Assembly: GCA_014885115.2 (NCBI GenBank)
Contig: WKLE02001541.1
Span: forward strand, 1-52,313
DNA: 52,313 nucleotides
Reading direction: 5' to 3'
From: Asterionellopsis glacialis
Lineage: Eukaryota; Bacillariophyta; Plagiogrammaphyceae; Rhaphoneidales; Asterionellopsidaceae
Both the position numbers and the translations under genes were made by a program. Shown piece after piece: positions 23,162 to 34,800 of the stretch (position 1 is the first letter of the stretch; every line of letters starts with the position of its first letter). Below the pieces are notes generated by a model. The model saw nothing but the letters and a program-made list of their open reading frames with translations. It did not search any database and had not been told where the DNA came from.

Positions 23162-24571
23162 ATGGTGGCTCTCACAAGAACAACAAAAACAGTGATTGTA
23201 CGGCGTTCCTTTTCTTCCTATTCTGGTACGTCTGCTGTTGCTGCAGCTGCTGCATCTGTGGGCAATCATGCTATTCTGAACAATACCAAAGCATTCCAAC
23301 AAGAACAGCAAGCACAACGACGACCGGGACGACCTATTTATGTAGCAGCCACACGACAACATGTTGGTAAAACAAGTGTATCATTAGCATTAATGAGTGG
23401 ATTACAAAAACGGTTTCCAAACCGTGTTGGATTCATGAAACCTGTAGGACAACAATCGCACAAGGTATACGAAGAAGATTTGGAACGTGATGTGCTAGTC
23501 GATAAAGATGTTGCTGTTACCAAACAATTTTTTAATTTACACCATTTACCCTATCGATACATGTCACCCGTGTTGATACCCCCCGGATACACGCGTGATT
23601 ATTTAGATGGTAAAATTACCAATGAAACACAACAAAATCAAGTTCAGGAATCCTTTGAACAAATTACATCACGATCGGATGTCTTATTGTGTGAAGGTAC
23701 GGGACATTGTGCTGTGGGGTCGATTGTGGGCGCGGGTAATGCACAAGTGGCATCTTGGATAGGTGCGGATATGGTATTGGTGGCCAATGGTGGATTAGGG
23801 AGCGCCTTTGATGAATTAGAATTGAATCGTATTTATTGTGCCTACCATAATGTCAATGTGGTGGGTGTCATTATCAATCGTGTCAAGCCTGAGAAATATG
23901 CACAAACTCAACATTATTTACAAAAAGCTTTACAACAAAATTGGAATATCCCATTGTTGGGGTGTATACCTGACCGTCCATTCTTGGGTTGTCCTGCGAT
24001 TAAGGATATGGAACGTTTGTTTGGTACAAAATTACTTAGTGGTGCCAAACATCGATTTCGACATTATACCGTACATGAATTAATGTTGGTAGGGACATCG
24101 TCTGGTGTATTTTTATCTAATTTACGGAATAAACCCACTCGTACCTTATATGTATGTCATGCATCACGAAGTGATGTCTTACTAGGATTCATCACTGAAT
24201 ATCAAAGACGACTTACCAACAACGAACCTGACTTTGAAGCTGCCATGATTGTTTGTGGTCATCCAGATGTATATCCGATCGATACCTACATTTTAGATAT
24301 GGTACAAGGCTTGGATGTTCCCATCTTGCAAAGTCCACATACCACAGCTGAAACGATGGAAATGATACATACGTTAACACCTAAATTGAATGCAGCTGAC
24401 ACACATCGTGTCGCCAAAACTGTAGAGCACTATGAACCCTACATTGATTTTGATCAATTATTAACCATTACAGGGAATGCTCCCATGAGTACTACTACTA
24501 AAGATGAAGAAACTAGTGACTTTGTACAACAAGAACAACAACAGCAACCCAATGCTGTTGCAGCATCCTAA
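23162..24571 (+). CDS. BioD-like P-loop and DRTGG-domain protein, likely mitochondrial
   Basis: 469 aa from the ATG at 23162. An in-frame ATG at 23135 would add nine residues, but the second start begins a good mitochondrial presequence (MVALTRTTKTVIVRRSFSSY). A dethiobiotin-synthetase-like P-loop follows (ATRQHVGKT, residues about 63-71). Next come 'VGFMKPVGQQ', 'LLCEGTGHCAVGSI' (the switch region) and 'GVIINRVKPEKY', all matching the AAA_26/BioD-like domain. From about residue 275 to 390 there is a DRTGG-like domain. This pair of domains forms the N-terminal regulatory half of bacterial long phosphotransacetylases, but the catalytic phosphotransacetylase domain is absent, since the protein ends in a Gln-rich tail. 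A biosynthetic role in biotin or cobalamin is not supported by neighbours. Family confidence is good; function unknown. Confidence 0.8.
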   Translation: MVALTRTTKTVIVRRSFSSYSGTSAVAAAAASVGNHAILNNTKAFQQEQQAQRRPGRPIYVAATRQHVGKTSVSLALMSGLQKRFPNRVGFMKPVGQQSHKVYEEDLERDVLVDKDVAVTKQFFNLHHLPYRYMSPVLIPPGYTRDYLDGKITNETQQNQVQESFEQITSRSDVLLCEGTGHCAVGSIVGAGNAQVASWIGADMVLVANGGLGSAFDELELNRIYCAYHNVNVVGVIINRVKPEKYAQTQHYLQKALQQNWNIPLLGCIPDRPFLGCPAIKDMERLFGTKLLSGAKHRFRHYTVHELMLVGTSSGVFLSNLRNKPTRTLYVCHASRSDVLLGFITEYQRRLTNNEPDFEAAMIVCGHPDVYPIDTYILDMVQGLDVPILQSPHTTAETMEMIHTLTPKLNAADTHRVAKTVEHYEPYIDFDQLLTITGNAPMSTTTKDEETSDFVQQEQQQQPNAVAAS

Positions 24572-26353
24572 AAAGAAAGAAAAAGGTTACTATTTAAGAG
24601 AAAACGATTGAATAATCTCTCACTAACCAATGACATGCACCAAAGAAAAAGGGCAAAACAAGAAAAAAAAGAATAAATTAAAAATGCGGAAGGACAATAA
24701 TGCAAGTCATGTTGCCATGTTAGACGTATGTGCAGGTACAGACACAGTAGTTTTCCACACGATACAATATATGGCTGTACATGAAAGTATGACGAAACAT
24801 ACCCAGGTACAGCTGTAAGTAATACTATAGTACTAATCAATTGACTGTTATACCACTATGCATTCCTGTTGTTTGCATGTGCACTGTATCATATATGATT
24901 ATTTCATGCGCACCCTTGTATTGGAATAATTAGACCAGAGAATGGACTAGAGTCCAGGCTCTAGTAGAGATGGATAGATGGATTCAAATTGACCAAAAAT
25001 ACAAAACATACGATAAACAGATTACATGATACAATGCACAGAACAATTTTTTTTGTTTCGACGTTTGTGCTCAGTGAGACACCGACTAACTACAATACTG
25101 TATCATCACAGAACATAGAAAAAACTTTGATAGGAAAATTCAAATCTGTGTCTATCTTTTTATAAAAAAAGGTGACGTTGGCTCTCTTTTACTGTACTCG
25201 TACAGTTGATTGGGTGTTCAGGAAGGTACAGACTTGCAAGGTGCAGAGGTATTACACATATGTTGTACTGTCACCAAAAATCGGGAAGGACACCTGTTTG
25301 TGTTCTCTAATTGTTTTGGGACTTACATGCATGTAGGAGACGCAACAAGAGGGAGAGAGGTCAGAATGAACAGGTTGAGTGAAATATTAGCATTAAAATG
25401 AGAGCAATTACTGGAAAAAAAAGTGAGGGCAGATGGGCGGGTGGGGAGGATGACGTGGATTACAGGCAAAATCATGAGAAAGTCCGCCTTTTTTATATAT
25501 GTAGGTCCTACGTACAGGTGTCTCTGCCGAACCTTCTGCTGGTACACGGGTACTGTCTGATGTACAGGATCTACTACTACCAGTATTAAAAATCAACAAA
25601 ATGACGTCAATACAAGATGTTCCCTTTTAAAAAGAATTTTTAAATCAACTTGAATAGATCTTGAGTAGTATAAATTTCACATGATGTACTTTCTACACAT
25701 ATTTTCATACAATCCTCTGGCCATCACCCGTCGATCAGGAAAACTGATGGTGTTGTTGAAGTATCATACGAGAAAAATAGTGGTTACTTCCCCCGGAACT
25801 TCTCGTTCAAGTCTACAAGAAATTCATGGTACGAACCGACACGTCACCAACGCCAGAGACAAAAAGTTGGAGAAAAAATAAGAAAACGGCCAAGATCGGC
25901 GGAACACAGGCAGAATAACTATGGCGCTAGGCGCGACTTTCAAAAATACATGTGGGGTTGGAAGATAGTATCCTACGATATCCATGTACTGTACAACACA
26001 CATGGAGAGAGATACCAAACGATAAAAATACCACACGCAAACATCAAGTCTCAAGCTTCAACACAACATCAACCTCTAACGCCTAACGCAGCTCTACATT
26101 GTTCGACCACTTTAGCTGCTGCTTGATTTGGACAACTCGTATCTGAAGTCAACCCTATCACTGATTCTTGACCCGGAACGTATTGTTTAGGAGCAACATA
26201 ATAATTCGATTAAGAGCCGAATAGCGTAGAAACGACCGCATTCATTCATCTTACAAATCCCGTTTCGAACTTTTAAATCATATTATATTTATATCTCCTG
26301 TCACGGAAGCCACGAAGGAAAACATCCCAGAAAGAGAGAAAGATAAGAATAAA
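24572..26353. other. Intergenic region
   Basis: 1.78 kb with no gene I can support. It contains TGACGTCA at 25602-25609, further TGACGT and ACGTCA half-sites (near 25172 and 25840), scattered GTACAGGTAC-like words (24735, 24802, 25500-25560), and a CT/AG-rich leader immediately before 26354. Confidence 0.5.
25602..25609. promoter_or_regulatory. CRE-like palindrome TGACGTCA
   Basis: Perfect palindrome about 745 bp upstream of the plastid-type gene, with related ACGTCA half-sites nearby. It is a possible bZIP site for a light/CO2-regulated plastid gene. The distance makes this weak. Confidence 0.3.
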
Positions 26354-28309
26354 ATGAAACTTTCCCAATCAGCAGCTGCTCTTTTACTTTTATTTGTACC
26401 ATTGCAGGCATTTACACCTGTAAGCTTTACAAAGAAACATTCTACTTTACTTAAGGCGAAACCAGCACCATCCGATGATAGTTATGCATCTGTCTTTGCA
26501 GCACTTGAAAAGAAATTAGCGACCGATGGTGATAGTGCTCCTCTGAACATTGATACACCACCACCACAGGTTTCTGAACCCATTGTAAATAAAAATGCAT
26601 TTTCAAATGTGTTTGCTAAAACATCACCAAAGGTGGACGCCGTAAAGACACCACCCTCTCCTCCACCGGCGGAAGTAGCTACTGAATCTGTTGTGTCCAC
26701 AAAGCAAGCTGTTGTCAGTGCCGTGACGGAATCACCACCTGCTGAAAAAGCGCCCAGTTTATTTGATTTTGCTTCCCAAAAGGCAGCTGAATTCAAATCA
26801 TCAGTACCACCACCAGAAACTGTCGTTCCAGCCAAACAAACTGCTGTGGAAGCAGTTACTGCTGCTGCCACTACCACACCTGACGCCTCATCTGCTGCTG
26901 CTTCCTCTATCGATAAGGCTCCTACTCTTTTCGAATATATTACAAGGAGCGCTGAAAAGGTGGCAACTAGTGAATTGGAAACTGTCGCTAAATTTGATGC
27001 CGTATCGAATGCCCGGACTAAACTTGAAATTATGAAACAAAATGCAATTGGTTTGACAGGACTTTCCAAAGTTCCATCTGTTGACACGAAAGCAACATTG
27101 AATGCATTATCAGAAAATACAAAAGCATTGTCGGCTTCTGCTGCAGCTAGTACAGCTACTGTAAAGGGTGCTGCCACCAAGGTAACAGCTGCTGTGGCAG
27201 GTGCTACTGCCGGTGCTAATGCCGGTCTATCTTTTCCAGATCCGTCTCAGGTTGCCACATTTGACGTATCCAGCTTTAACGTTAATGATTTAGTGGATGG
27301 ACTGAAATTAAAAGAATATGGTTCATGGTATGTTGCCGCTGCTGCTATTGTATATGCAACAGTTCAACGTCAGGCTGGTAAGGAAGATGCACGTCTTGAA
27401 TTCGTCAAAGAATTAGAAAAGGCAGAAGAAAAGGCCAAGGAAGCTGAGGAGGCAGCCTTATTGGCTGCGCAGGGTGCAATGGAGGCTAAACGATTAGCTG
27501 ATGCTGCCATTGACGGAAAGGTTGACGTAAAGCCTGATTCCTTGGAGGCTACTCGATTACGTCAATTGGAAGTCGATCAGGAATTGATGAAGAAAGAATT
27601 GACCAAATTAGCTAGCGAAAATTCAAGATTGTTAAAGCAATTGGCAGCTGCAACATTACCAACCAGTCCTACCTCAAAAACAGAAGTTGCAGCACCAACC
27701 AAAAAAGCCCCACCAGTAATTACAGTTATGGAACGCGATCCAGATGAGGATAGACGTGTGTTGGACCTTATTAAAGAAGTAGATCAAGAAAACAAGGCAA
27801 AGGCAACAGCAACTGCATCTGCAACAGAAGAAAAGACTCCTACGAAAAAAACAAAGGCCAAGTCAAAGGCCAAGGCGCAGAAGTCAAAGGCCAGTGCAAA
27901 GGTAGAAACTGAAGAGGAAACTGTTGCAGCGAAGTCAGAGCCCGCTGCTCCAGCTCCCGCAAAGAAATCAAAGGTTAAGGGAGCTGATAGGGTAGCCGCA
28001 GCTGTGGAAGAGCTTGCCCCTAAGGCAACAGCTAAGAAATCTGCCAAGAAGAATGCTGCTAAGAAATCATCCGCCAAAAAGTCCGCCAAAAAAGCCAAAA
28101 AGTCTCTCGCCGTCGATGAAGAACCCTTTTTCGCATCACCAGCAGCAGGTATTGATAATCCTTGGAGTTCCTTATCAGACTCTACATTGAAGAGAAAAAC
28201 AATTGCACAATTATCCGAGTATCTTACTGAACGAGGGGCACAAGTTGTGGATGAAAATGGAAAGTCATTGACAAAGGCATCTCTTGTTGAAAATGTGCGA
28301 TCCTTATAG
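26354..28309 (+). CDS. Plastid-type protein with membrane segment, H1-like Lys/Ala tail and SAP-like C-terminus
   Basis: 651-aa single-exon gene. It starts with a signal peptide ending in 'LQAFTP', and a Phe directly after the cleavage site followed by a Lys/Ser stretch is the diatom bipartite plastid targeting pattern. Residues 40-310 are low-complexity Ala/Pro/Ser/Val. A hydrophobic segment lies near 322-338 (YGSWYVAAAAIVYATV). Then come a charged coiled coil (about 345-435), a Lys/Ala-rich histone-H1-like stretch (about 556-584, repeated AAKK/SAKK) and a C-terminal 45 aa resembling a SAP or Rho-N helix-extension-helix motif (KRKTIAQLSEYLTERG, then SLTKASLVENVRSL). H1-like tails and SAP motifs bind nucleic acid, so a membrane-anchored plastid nucleoid protein is my inference. 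I know no named homologue. Confidence 0.75.
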   Translation: MKLSQSAAALLLLFVPLQAFTPVSFTKKHSTLLKAKPAPSDDSYASVFAALEKKLATDGDSAPLNIDTPPPQVSEPIVNKNAFSNVFAKTSPKVDAVKTPPSPPPAEVATESVVSTKQAVVSAVTESPPAEKAPSLFDFASQKAAEFKSSVPPPETVVPAKQTAVEAVTAAATTTPDASSAAASSIDKAPTLFEYITRSAEKVATSELETVAKFDAVSNARTKLEIMKQNAIGLTGLSKVPSVDTKATLNALSENTKALSASAAASTATVKGAATKVTAAVAGATAGANAGLSFPDPSQVATFDVSSFNVNDLVDGLKLKEYGSWYVAAAAIVYATVQRQAGKEDARLEFVKELEKAEEKAKEAEEAALLAAQGAMEAKRLADAAIDGKVDVKPDSLEATRLRQLEVDQELMKKELTKLASENSRLLKQLAAATLPTSPTSKTEVAAPTKKAPPVITVMERDPDEDRRVLDLIKEVDQENKAKATATASATEEKTPTKKTKAKSKAKAQKSKASAKVETEEETVAAKSEPAAPAPAKKSKVKGADRVAAAVEELAPKATAKKSAKKNAAKKSSAKKSAKKAKKSLAVDEEPFFASPAAGIDNPWSSLSDSTLKRKTIAQLSEYLTERGAQVVDENGKSLTKASLVENVRSL

Positions 28310-29984
28310 TTCTGTTTACATGTTGTCTCTGGTGCCCGGCAATTTTAGTTTTTTGTATAAAAATGGGGGAAAACTAATTACATAAGGCAACACAGTACAT
28401 ACATATGGAAAATATCTTGTATACATCCAAAAGAGTCACGAAGAAAGGAAGTAAATAAAACCTTTATTTATAGCCTTGCGGATTTTGGACCTAAACTCTA
28501 TGATTGAATACTTATCACTTACTACAATGTATTGATCTTTTTGACGTAATTTAAAACTAACTCAATTAAAAGCTCATACCTGGGGGTTGTTATGGGTAGT
28601 TGGAAACATCTTCCTTTTCATAGCCTTTGAATTCAAGATGATCGCATGGCCATTCGTTTTGATAGCGTTACCATTTTGTTTCAATTTAGAGTGGGACACT
28701 GCAGTACTGTAATGAATATGGATAGCAAGGAAACTGACTCTACGTTGTTCATAGTTTTGTTCGCACTTTGCGCTTGGAGCTATGGTCGCATGAGTCTTCT
28801 TACAAGGATGGCATTATGTGAGAGCTTGACTAATAGACACATTTATTGGCATACATTATGCCTGCACAGATCGAAAAGCCACGGCCTATGAAAGCTTTGG
28901 AACATATGACGTTAAGTGCATTACCGTGTATAGGTAGACCTCTATCTAAGCAATAGACTGGTTGGAGCAACTCCGACGACGAGCTTTACAAATCATAGAT
29001 ATTGCCAGTGTCCTGGTACGGAACCTTTCTTCGGATCCGTCCATTCACTGGATCTCTCTCTCTAGAGAGATTGTGGCTTCAATTTCAATTTCAATCTTAA
29101 TCTATAGAATGCTGTACTTACTACGGTAGATACCCCTTCAATGCCAAAAGCGGCCTTCCCACCCAGCTTGACCCTCGATTCTGAAGTATCTTCACCACTA
29201 CTTGGTTTGGATGATGTGTAGTGTTATACTGTAGATCCCACCTCAAGAATGCTAGGTAAAGCAACAAAAAATGGATTACCGTATTGTATTTCTTTTGCTG
29301 GGTAACGATACTTACCTTAATATATACCTGGTACCAGTAATGTGTGCTTGCACGAGCGCAGTCTATATCTTTTAAAAAGAATGTTATTGTTTTTGTTGCC
29401 CATGGGTTGATACTTTTTCTTTTTGTGAGTATTACCGGAATAAAGTTCCCGTCCGATGAAAATATGGATAGTCCCAAAAGGTTTCGTTATGGGCCTCGTA
29501 CAAAAAAAATACGCTCATAGTCAAATTTATCTTATTATTGATGAAAGGCCTCAAGGGTTTTAAAGAATACGTTGCATATCACACATTTGACAACAAAGGA
29601 GGAGGCGCAGGGAACATTGCAATGGAACCTTGAAGTTTGCACTGAGCTGTTTTCCCAGTTTGACTATCGTTTGAACAGTCACGACGGTTGGAAAGACGTT
29701 ATAATAGATTAAGCCCATGAGCTTTTTAGTATCGATGTAAAAAATTTGAATGTTAGCTAACATCTGTAGGGACCGTACGAAAATACCTTCATAGTAGAAT
29801 GTATGGGATGTTGGCAAGTCTATTGTCGAGCCGGGCGAGATTTTCCCTGTAACATGCATTGTTCGATAGGATTTTGTTTTGGGAACCCCTATAAAATATC
29901 TCTGCACTCATAAGAATCTGGTTGGTCCAGAGTGGCAGACTCTACTGCATGAGCAACATTTACGTAAATTACGGGTAAGTTGCA

Positions 29985-30480
29985 CGCACCAGGTACTATC
30001 CTTAGATCCGATGTACGTGGTGATAGGAACCGATGTACATGTGTACCAGGTACAGGAGATATCAGTTGAACTGTACCTGGTAGTTTTAGTTAGTAAGTGT
30101 TCGGAAATATACCTGGGTACAAGGTAACAGCCTTACCGGTACAAGTTCCTACCGTAGGAGTATGTAGTCCTACTACCGTAGGAGTATGTAGTCCTACTAC
30201 CGTAGGAGTATGTAGTCCTACTACCGTAGGACTATGTAGTCCTACTCCAACTGGTCGGAATAAGTATGTGTTTTGGTTTTGAACGTGCTTGATTACTGCT
30301 TAGACTGGACAGCAACAAGCAGACCCATACCTTAGTAAGTAAGGAGACCTTTCACGTGGAGGTACAACCTGGCTCATTACCTGGTACATAATTATTGAGT
30401 AGTCCTCTATCTGGGTACCTGGTAGACTAGTTAGTACCAGGTACCAGGTAGGTCCTAGTCCTAAGGTCGTAAATCCTACA
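29985..30480. repeat. Largest GTACCAGGTAC/TAGGTCCTA palindrome cluster
   Basis: Many copies of ACCAGGTAC, GTACCTGG and TAGGTCCTA in both orientations, including two adjoining TACCAGG units near 30433-30448. It surrounds the 24-bp hairpin tandem repeat, so the array probably grew from one member of this family. Confidence 0.75.
30151..30246. repeat. 24-bp tandem repeat, four copies, each a hairpin
   Basis: Four head-to-tail 24-bp units (30151-30174, 30175-30198, 30199-30222, 30223-30246). The first three are identical. The fourth has one G-to-C change that makes GTAGGACTA/TAGTCCTAC a perfect 9-bp stem with a 2-base loop; the others have one mismatch in the stem. As the unit is a multiple of three, it fakes a repeated peptide (VGVCSPTT). 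Confidence 0.9.
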
Positions 30481-31823
30481 CAACATAGAGATACTAACTG
30501 TCTGTAATATACCCTTGTATGTAAACCAATAAGGTTTAGAATAGTACTTAGAACTTGTTGTACATGCGGAGATTTGGGCCCATTGGGTGAGAAGGCGATG
30601 GACGATGGGAGTAATGAAACTCTTTAACCCACGGAAATACTTCAGTTCAAGGCAATGCAAAACAAAGACAGAATGACCACAATTAACCACAGAAGCCATA
30701 ATAATGCACAATGTTTTGTTCATTCCACCAAATTTGATCGTTTTTGTTGTTGTTGTTTGACGACGAGCAAAATGTTTTGGCAGCTGTTTCGTCAATTTTC
30801 TTCTCTAAACTCACTGGTAGAGAGGACAACTCAGAGTCCGCCATGTCGAACCGCTGCTGGAACTGGCTGTCATTTGACCGCGACGATAAGTGATATTTGA
30901 ACCACAAAATATACTATACATTCTCTATCTCACAACATGTTGATGTCCGTCGACTGTCGACACTGGGTGAGAGATTCAAATAATCGTCTGATGGTGTGAA
31001 GAACAAGCAGAGGATTTGAAACATCAAACACCATTACAGTTGACGTAGCTAGCAAATAAATGTATAAAGTAGTTAAAGTTTTATTGTGGCTCTTGATTCA
31101 AAATCTTTTGTACTGCTGCTCAAGGTAAATAAAGCACGGCACGCGATAGCATTAACATTATGTGCAGCATCAGACCCGCAACAGACACTGTTGAGAAGGA
31201 GTACCTGTCCAGGTCTTTCTTTCCCGACCTTGTTTATCTCTTCCACATAACAGCAACAGTATATAAAATTCAAATTCAAAAGAAAAGAGTTTTCCGTTCA
31301 AAAGACCATGCGAGAAGGCATTTGAGCGGGATCATCAATTCTGTTTCCGAGATTTGGTGAGGAAAACTTCTCACAGCTGAGGATTTTTTTTGATAGAGTT
31401 TGAGGAAAAAAATTAATCCCGATACACATGAAAATATTTAAGGAAAGAAAAATAATCACTAACAAAAACTTTCCTTAGAAACTTCTACTCAGGAGATTTT
31501 TCAAAAGAAGTTTCTTGATGACCTGCTACGGGCCTATTCTAGGCGCCTTTTTATACAAAAAAATTTAGCTAAATAATCAATTCTGATTGGCGCAGGAATC
31601 TTACTGAAACAAACGGTAACATGGGATGTTTCCTGCATCGATCATGCAGTCTCTTGATTCATTGCATCCCTACCAGACGGTACGCTGAGATGGCCTTTGC
31701 ATTGCATCTCTCCACACTTTTCCTGCACTGTTCCTCTCCTTCCCGTATCGTTCCTCTCGCTAGTCGTTGCCTTCTTGGTCTCTATGAGCGAGGCCCATTC
31801 ACAAATTGGATTTACGATATAAA

Positions 31824-34800
31824 ATGAATTTCAAGGCAATGAACTCATCGGTTGATGAATCGGTGCTTTTGCTGCTGGAAAATGAGGAGTCACACGAGGG
31901 AAACAGCAATGATACACAGCAATCGCCATCAATAATCTCTATTGTGATTGGTTTTGTTTTGATAGGGGTAGGACTGATTACCATGTTCGTTCAAATCTAT
32001 TATAAGTACAGAAGACAACGTCAGAAACGATATCTAATAGAAGAACAGAATCATCACTCCTTGCCGCATATATCAGCTCCCGAGGTATACCTGCAGCCGT
32101 TGGCTCCTCAAATGTCATTATCCTCGAAGCAACCTGCCCATACGTCAGTGGCACCGAAAGTATTTCCTTTAGGCCGACTTCGACATGCAGAGTCAAATGT
32201 CTCCGATGGGTCATCTCTCTTACAAGACAGTGAAGTAACCGAAAAAAAAACTCGTGCACAACACTGGAACATGTCAGAACTTTCAGGAGTGGTTCATGAA
32301 GATGTGTATGCTTTCCAAGCTTCAAATGATGCTGACGAGGAGTCTCAGAAAGTAATACGACTCATTTCACCAGTCAATGGAGATACTGGTGGAAAGTATC
32401 ACATCATACAAATGTCGACTGAAGTATCAACGAGCCATGATGGCGAAGACAAGGAGATGCTTGAAACCACTGCATTTGGAAGTGATGGTGGAATAACAGC
32501 AGTGTCTAGCGGGATGTCTTACTCAAACAGTGGTAGTGGTCGCCAAGATGTGACTGGGAAGACAACCTGGGAAATTGATCAGCCAAATTCACCCAATGTT
32601 TCCGAGCACTCATCACAACATATGAATGCTGCTTACTGGGATGCTAGAAATGGCCACACATTGCAGCGCAATGGTAGCAATTCATCATCTAGACAAGGAT
32701 CATTGGCAGCGAAATTGAATAAATCACGAAGGGATACACATACGATGAGTCGAAAGCACGTTCATATTCAATCCAAACACTTAGATGGTTGGAAAATCGA
32801 TACTCCAGGTATGCCAAAAAATGCAGTTCAACCAAAGGCAAGTGGGCGCATAGATAGAAAAAATGTCTTATCGGATGGAAATTCAACGGTATTTACTAGG
32901 TCAACTGCAAGTCGAAGTGATGGATCTTACACCGTGGTGACAAGGTCAACAGCAAGTAGCGGAATGTCTGCATCTAACATGCAAGATCCACGAATTATCA
33001 GAATTAGGGATACGAGAGACCCAAGTGTGACTTCAAACTCCAATGATCTGTCCATGACTAGAAATAACTCCGTTCCGGCCAAAATGGAGCCCCCTGTAAA
33101 GCATGGGATCGAGTTTGTACGTGAATTCAATCCTTATGACACTGAAGAGCCGTCAAGCCCAGTTCAGACGTACTTCATTTCTGAGCGAAGTTTCCAAGAT
33201 CAACCGCAGATATCGCAGCAGTATCCACCCACTAGCGACGACTGGGCGAAGAGATCACGAGGTGTAGACCCCACCAGGAAGGCTCGACGATCTAAATCTG
33301 GAAAGGTGATTTCCGTCAGGAAACCAAGGTCATCGCGTCGAACTGTTAGATCAGAGTCACCGAACCGGACTAGGAAGTCAAAAGCTAAAAATTCTGGACC
33401 GGAATCGAGCACTTGGACTCTAGATCCGGCGTCGACAGGTTCAGTTGATTCAGATACATCGCATCTAGAAGCACTTTATTTTCTTCAGAAACAAAAGAAA
33501 AGTCACTCGTTTGGCACCGCCAGAACGTCACAATGTAGCAGGTCCTCCAGCGAGTCGGACCTAGCGTCAATGGAGGAAATAACATCTGAGGAGATAAAAG
33601 CAGATTTGGAAGAACTTGAATTGCTACGCATGCATAAACTGCGACAAGTAGAAAAGGATGACGAAGAAAAGCAAAGTAAAGAAAAAACTGGATCTATAAC
33701 AGAAGGACGAAGTATATCAGAAGTAGCATCTGCTCTTCTAACTCCACAATCCATGCAAACACAAGTATCATTAAGTTCGTCAGTTTCGAGATCAGATTTG
33801 AAAAACGATGCGGATAAATACGCCTGCATCGAATCAGTTGGTCCCGCTGAAACTCCTGTAAACATGTCCTCAATAACGGATGAGACATACAGTTCTACCG
33901 GTTCATGTGACGAACCTCAAATAAAAAAGGAACCAAAGTTATCGGATGTGACGTCTGAAATTCAGCTACAAGTAAAGATGCTTTCCTCATTTGTCAAAAG
34001 CTACAAGAAAAAGAAGCAAATGCACACAAATAAATCATTGGATGAGGAGTCTGGAAATACGAGAGAAGTTGATGATTTGGAATCAGGTATGAGCGACAAT
34101 CGTGGTCAAAATGACTCATTGGAGGAGATGGTCTCAGCATCAGCGTCTGCCTCTGATGTGGAATATGAAAGGAAACTGCAGGACCAGCCCTATAGCCCAA
34201 GTCCAACCAATTTAGAAACCAACGAAGCTCTACAAGATACTTGTGAAACATCTCGTGACCAGAACAAAAGGGACGAAAAGCTAGTAGAAGAACGTTACGG
34301 TTCTTTGGATTGTTCATTACTTGATGACTCGGAGGCATCAAAGCCATCTCTACGTCCAATACAAACAAACCTGTTCGACGAGGAATCCTCAATAGATGAT
34401 TCTCAAGTTATCGTGAGAAAGAGAAGTAAATCCCTTGGAGACAAGCTAGACGAAGTGCTTAGCCACATGCCACAGAACGATGTATTGTCACCTACAAGTT
34501 ATCAAAGCTCAGTTCTGTCTGACATGTCTTCAGTGGAGGAACCCATCATGCCAAGGTTGGGCATTTCCCCAAGAAGCTCAGTCAAAGAACAATCTGATGT
34601 TTCTCCACACGTTTCTTCAATGTTGATGATTCCTTCGAGTCCACTCAGCATTCAGCACAACACACCAGCATCCTTCGTTCGACCAGTGTCAGGTGGAAAC
34701 ATGTCATCTTCGGGTGTTCTTTTTACGTCGACTTCTCCACGATCGCTACCACGACCAGAAAGGAAAGAAAATGATACTCAAGCAACTGTAAGCGTTGCAG

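Larger units (their letters stand above)
28310..31823. other. Gene-poor region with palindromes and hairpin repeats
   Basis: 3.5 kb without a supported gene. Several frames of 60-120 codons occur on both strands but none has domain character or a plausible start context. It holds CTCTCTAGAGAG near 29050-29068, palindrome clusters at 29320-29340 and 29985-30480, and the 24-bp tandem array at 30151-30246. The last 250 bp contains an inverted CCAAT box (ATTGG near 31577) before the gene at 31824. Confidence 0.5.

Noticed and set aside
26482..27180. Long frame on the reverse strand of the plastid-type gene
   Set aside because: A shadow of Ala/Lys-rich coding sequence; no independent signals.
28646..28891. 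81-codon frame in the gap after the plastid-type gene
   Set aside because: No domain, no convincing start, and typical of chance frames in this window.
30151..30246. Possible CRISPR-like array
   Set aside because: Units are directly adjacent with no spacers, and the genome is eukaryotic.
30097..30282. Frame with repeated VGVCSPTT peptide
   Set aside because: It is a by-product of the 24-bp hairpin array; no start context or domain.
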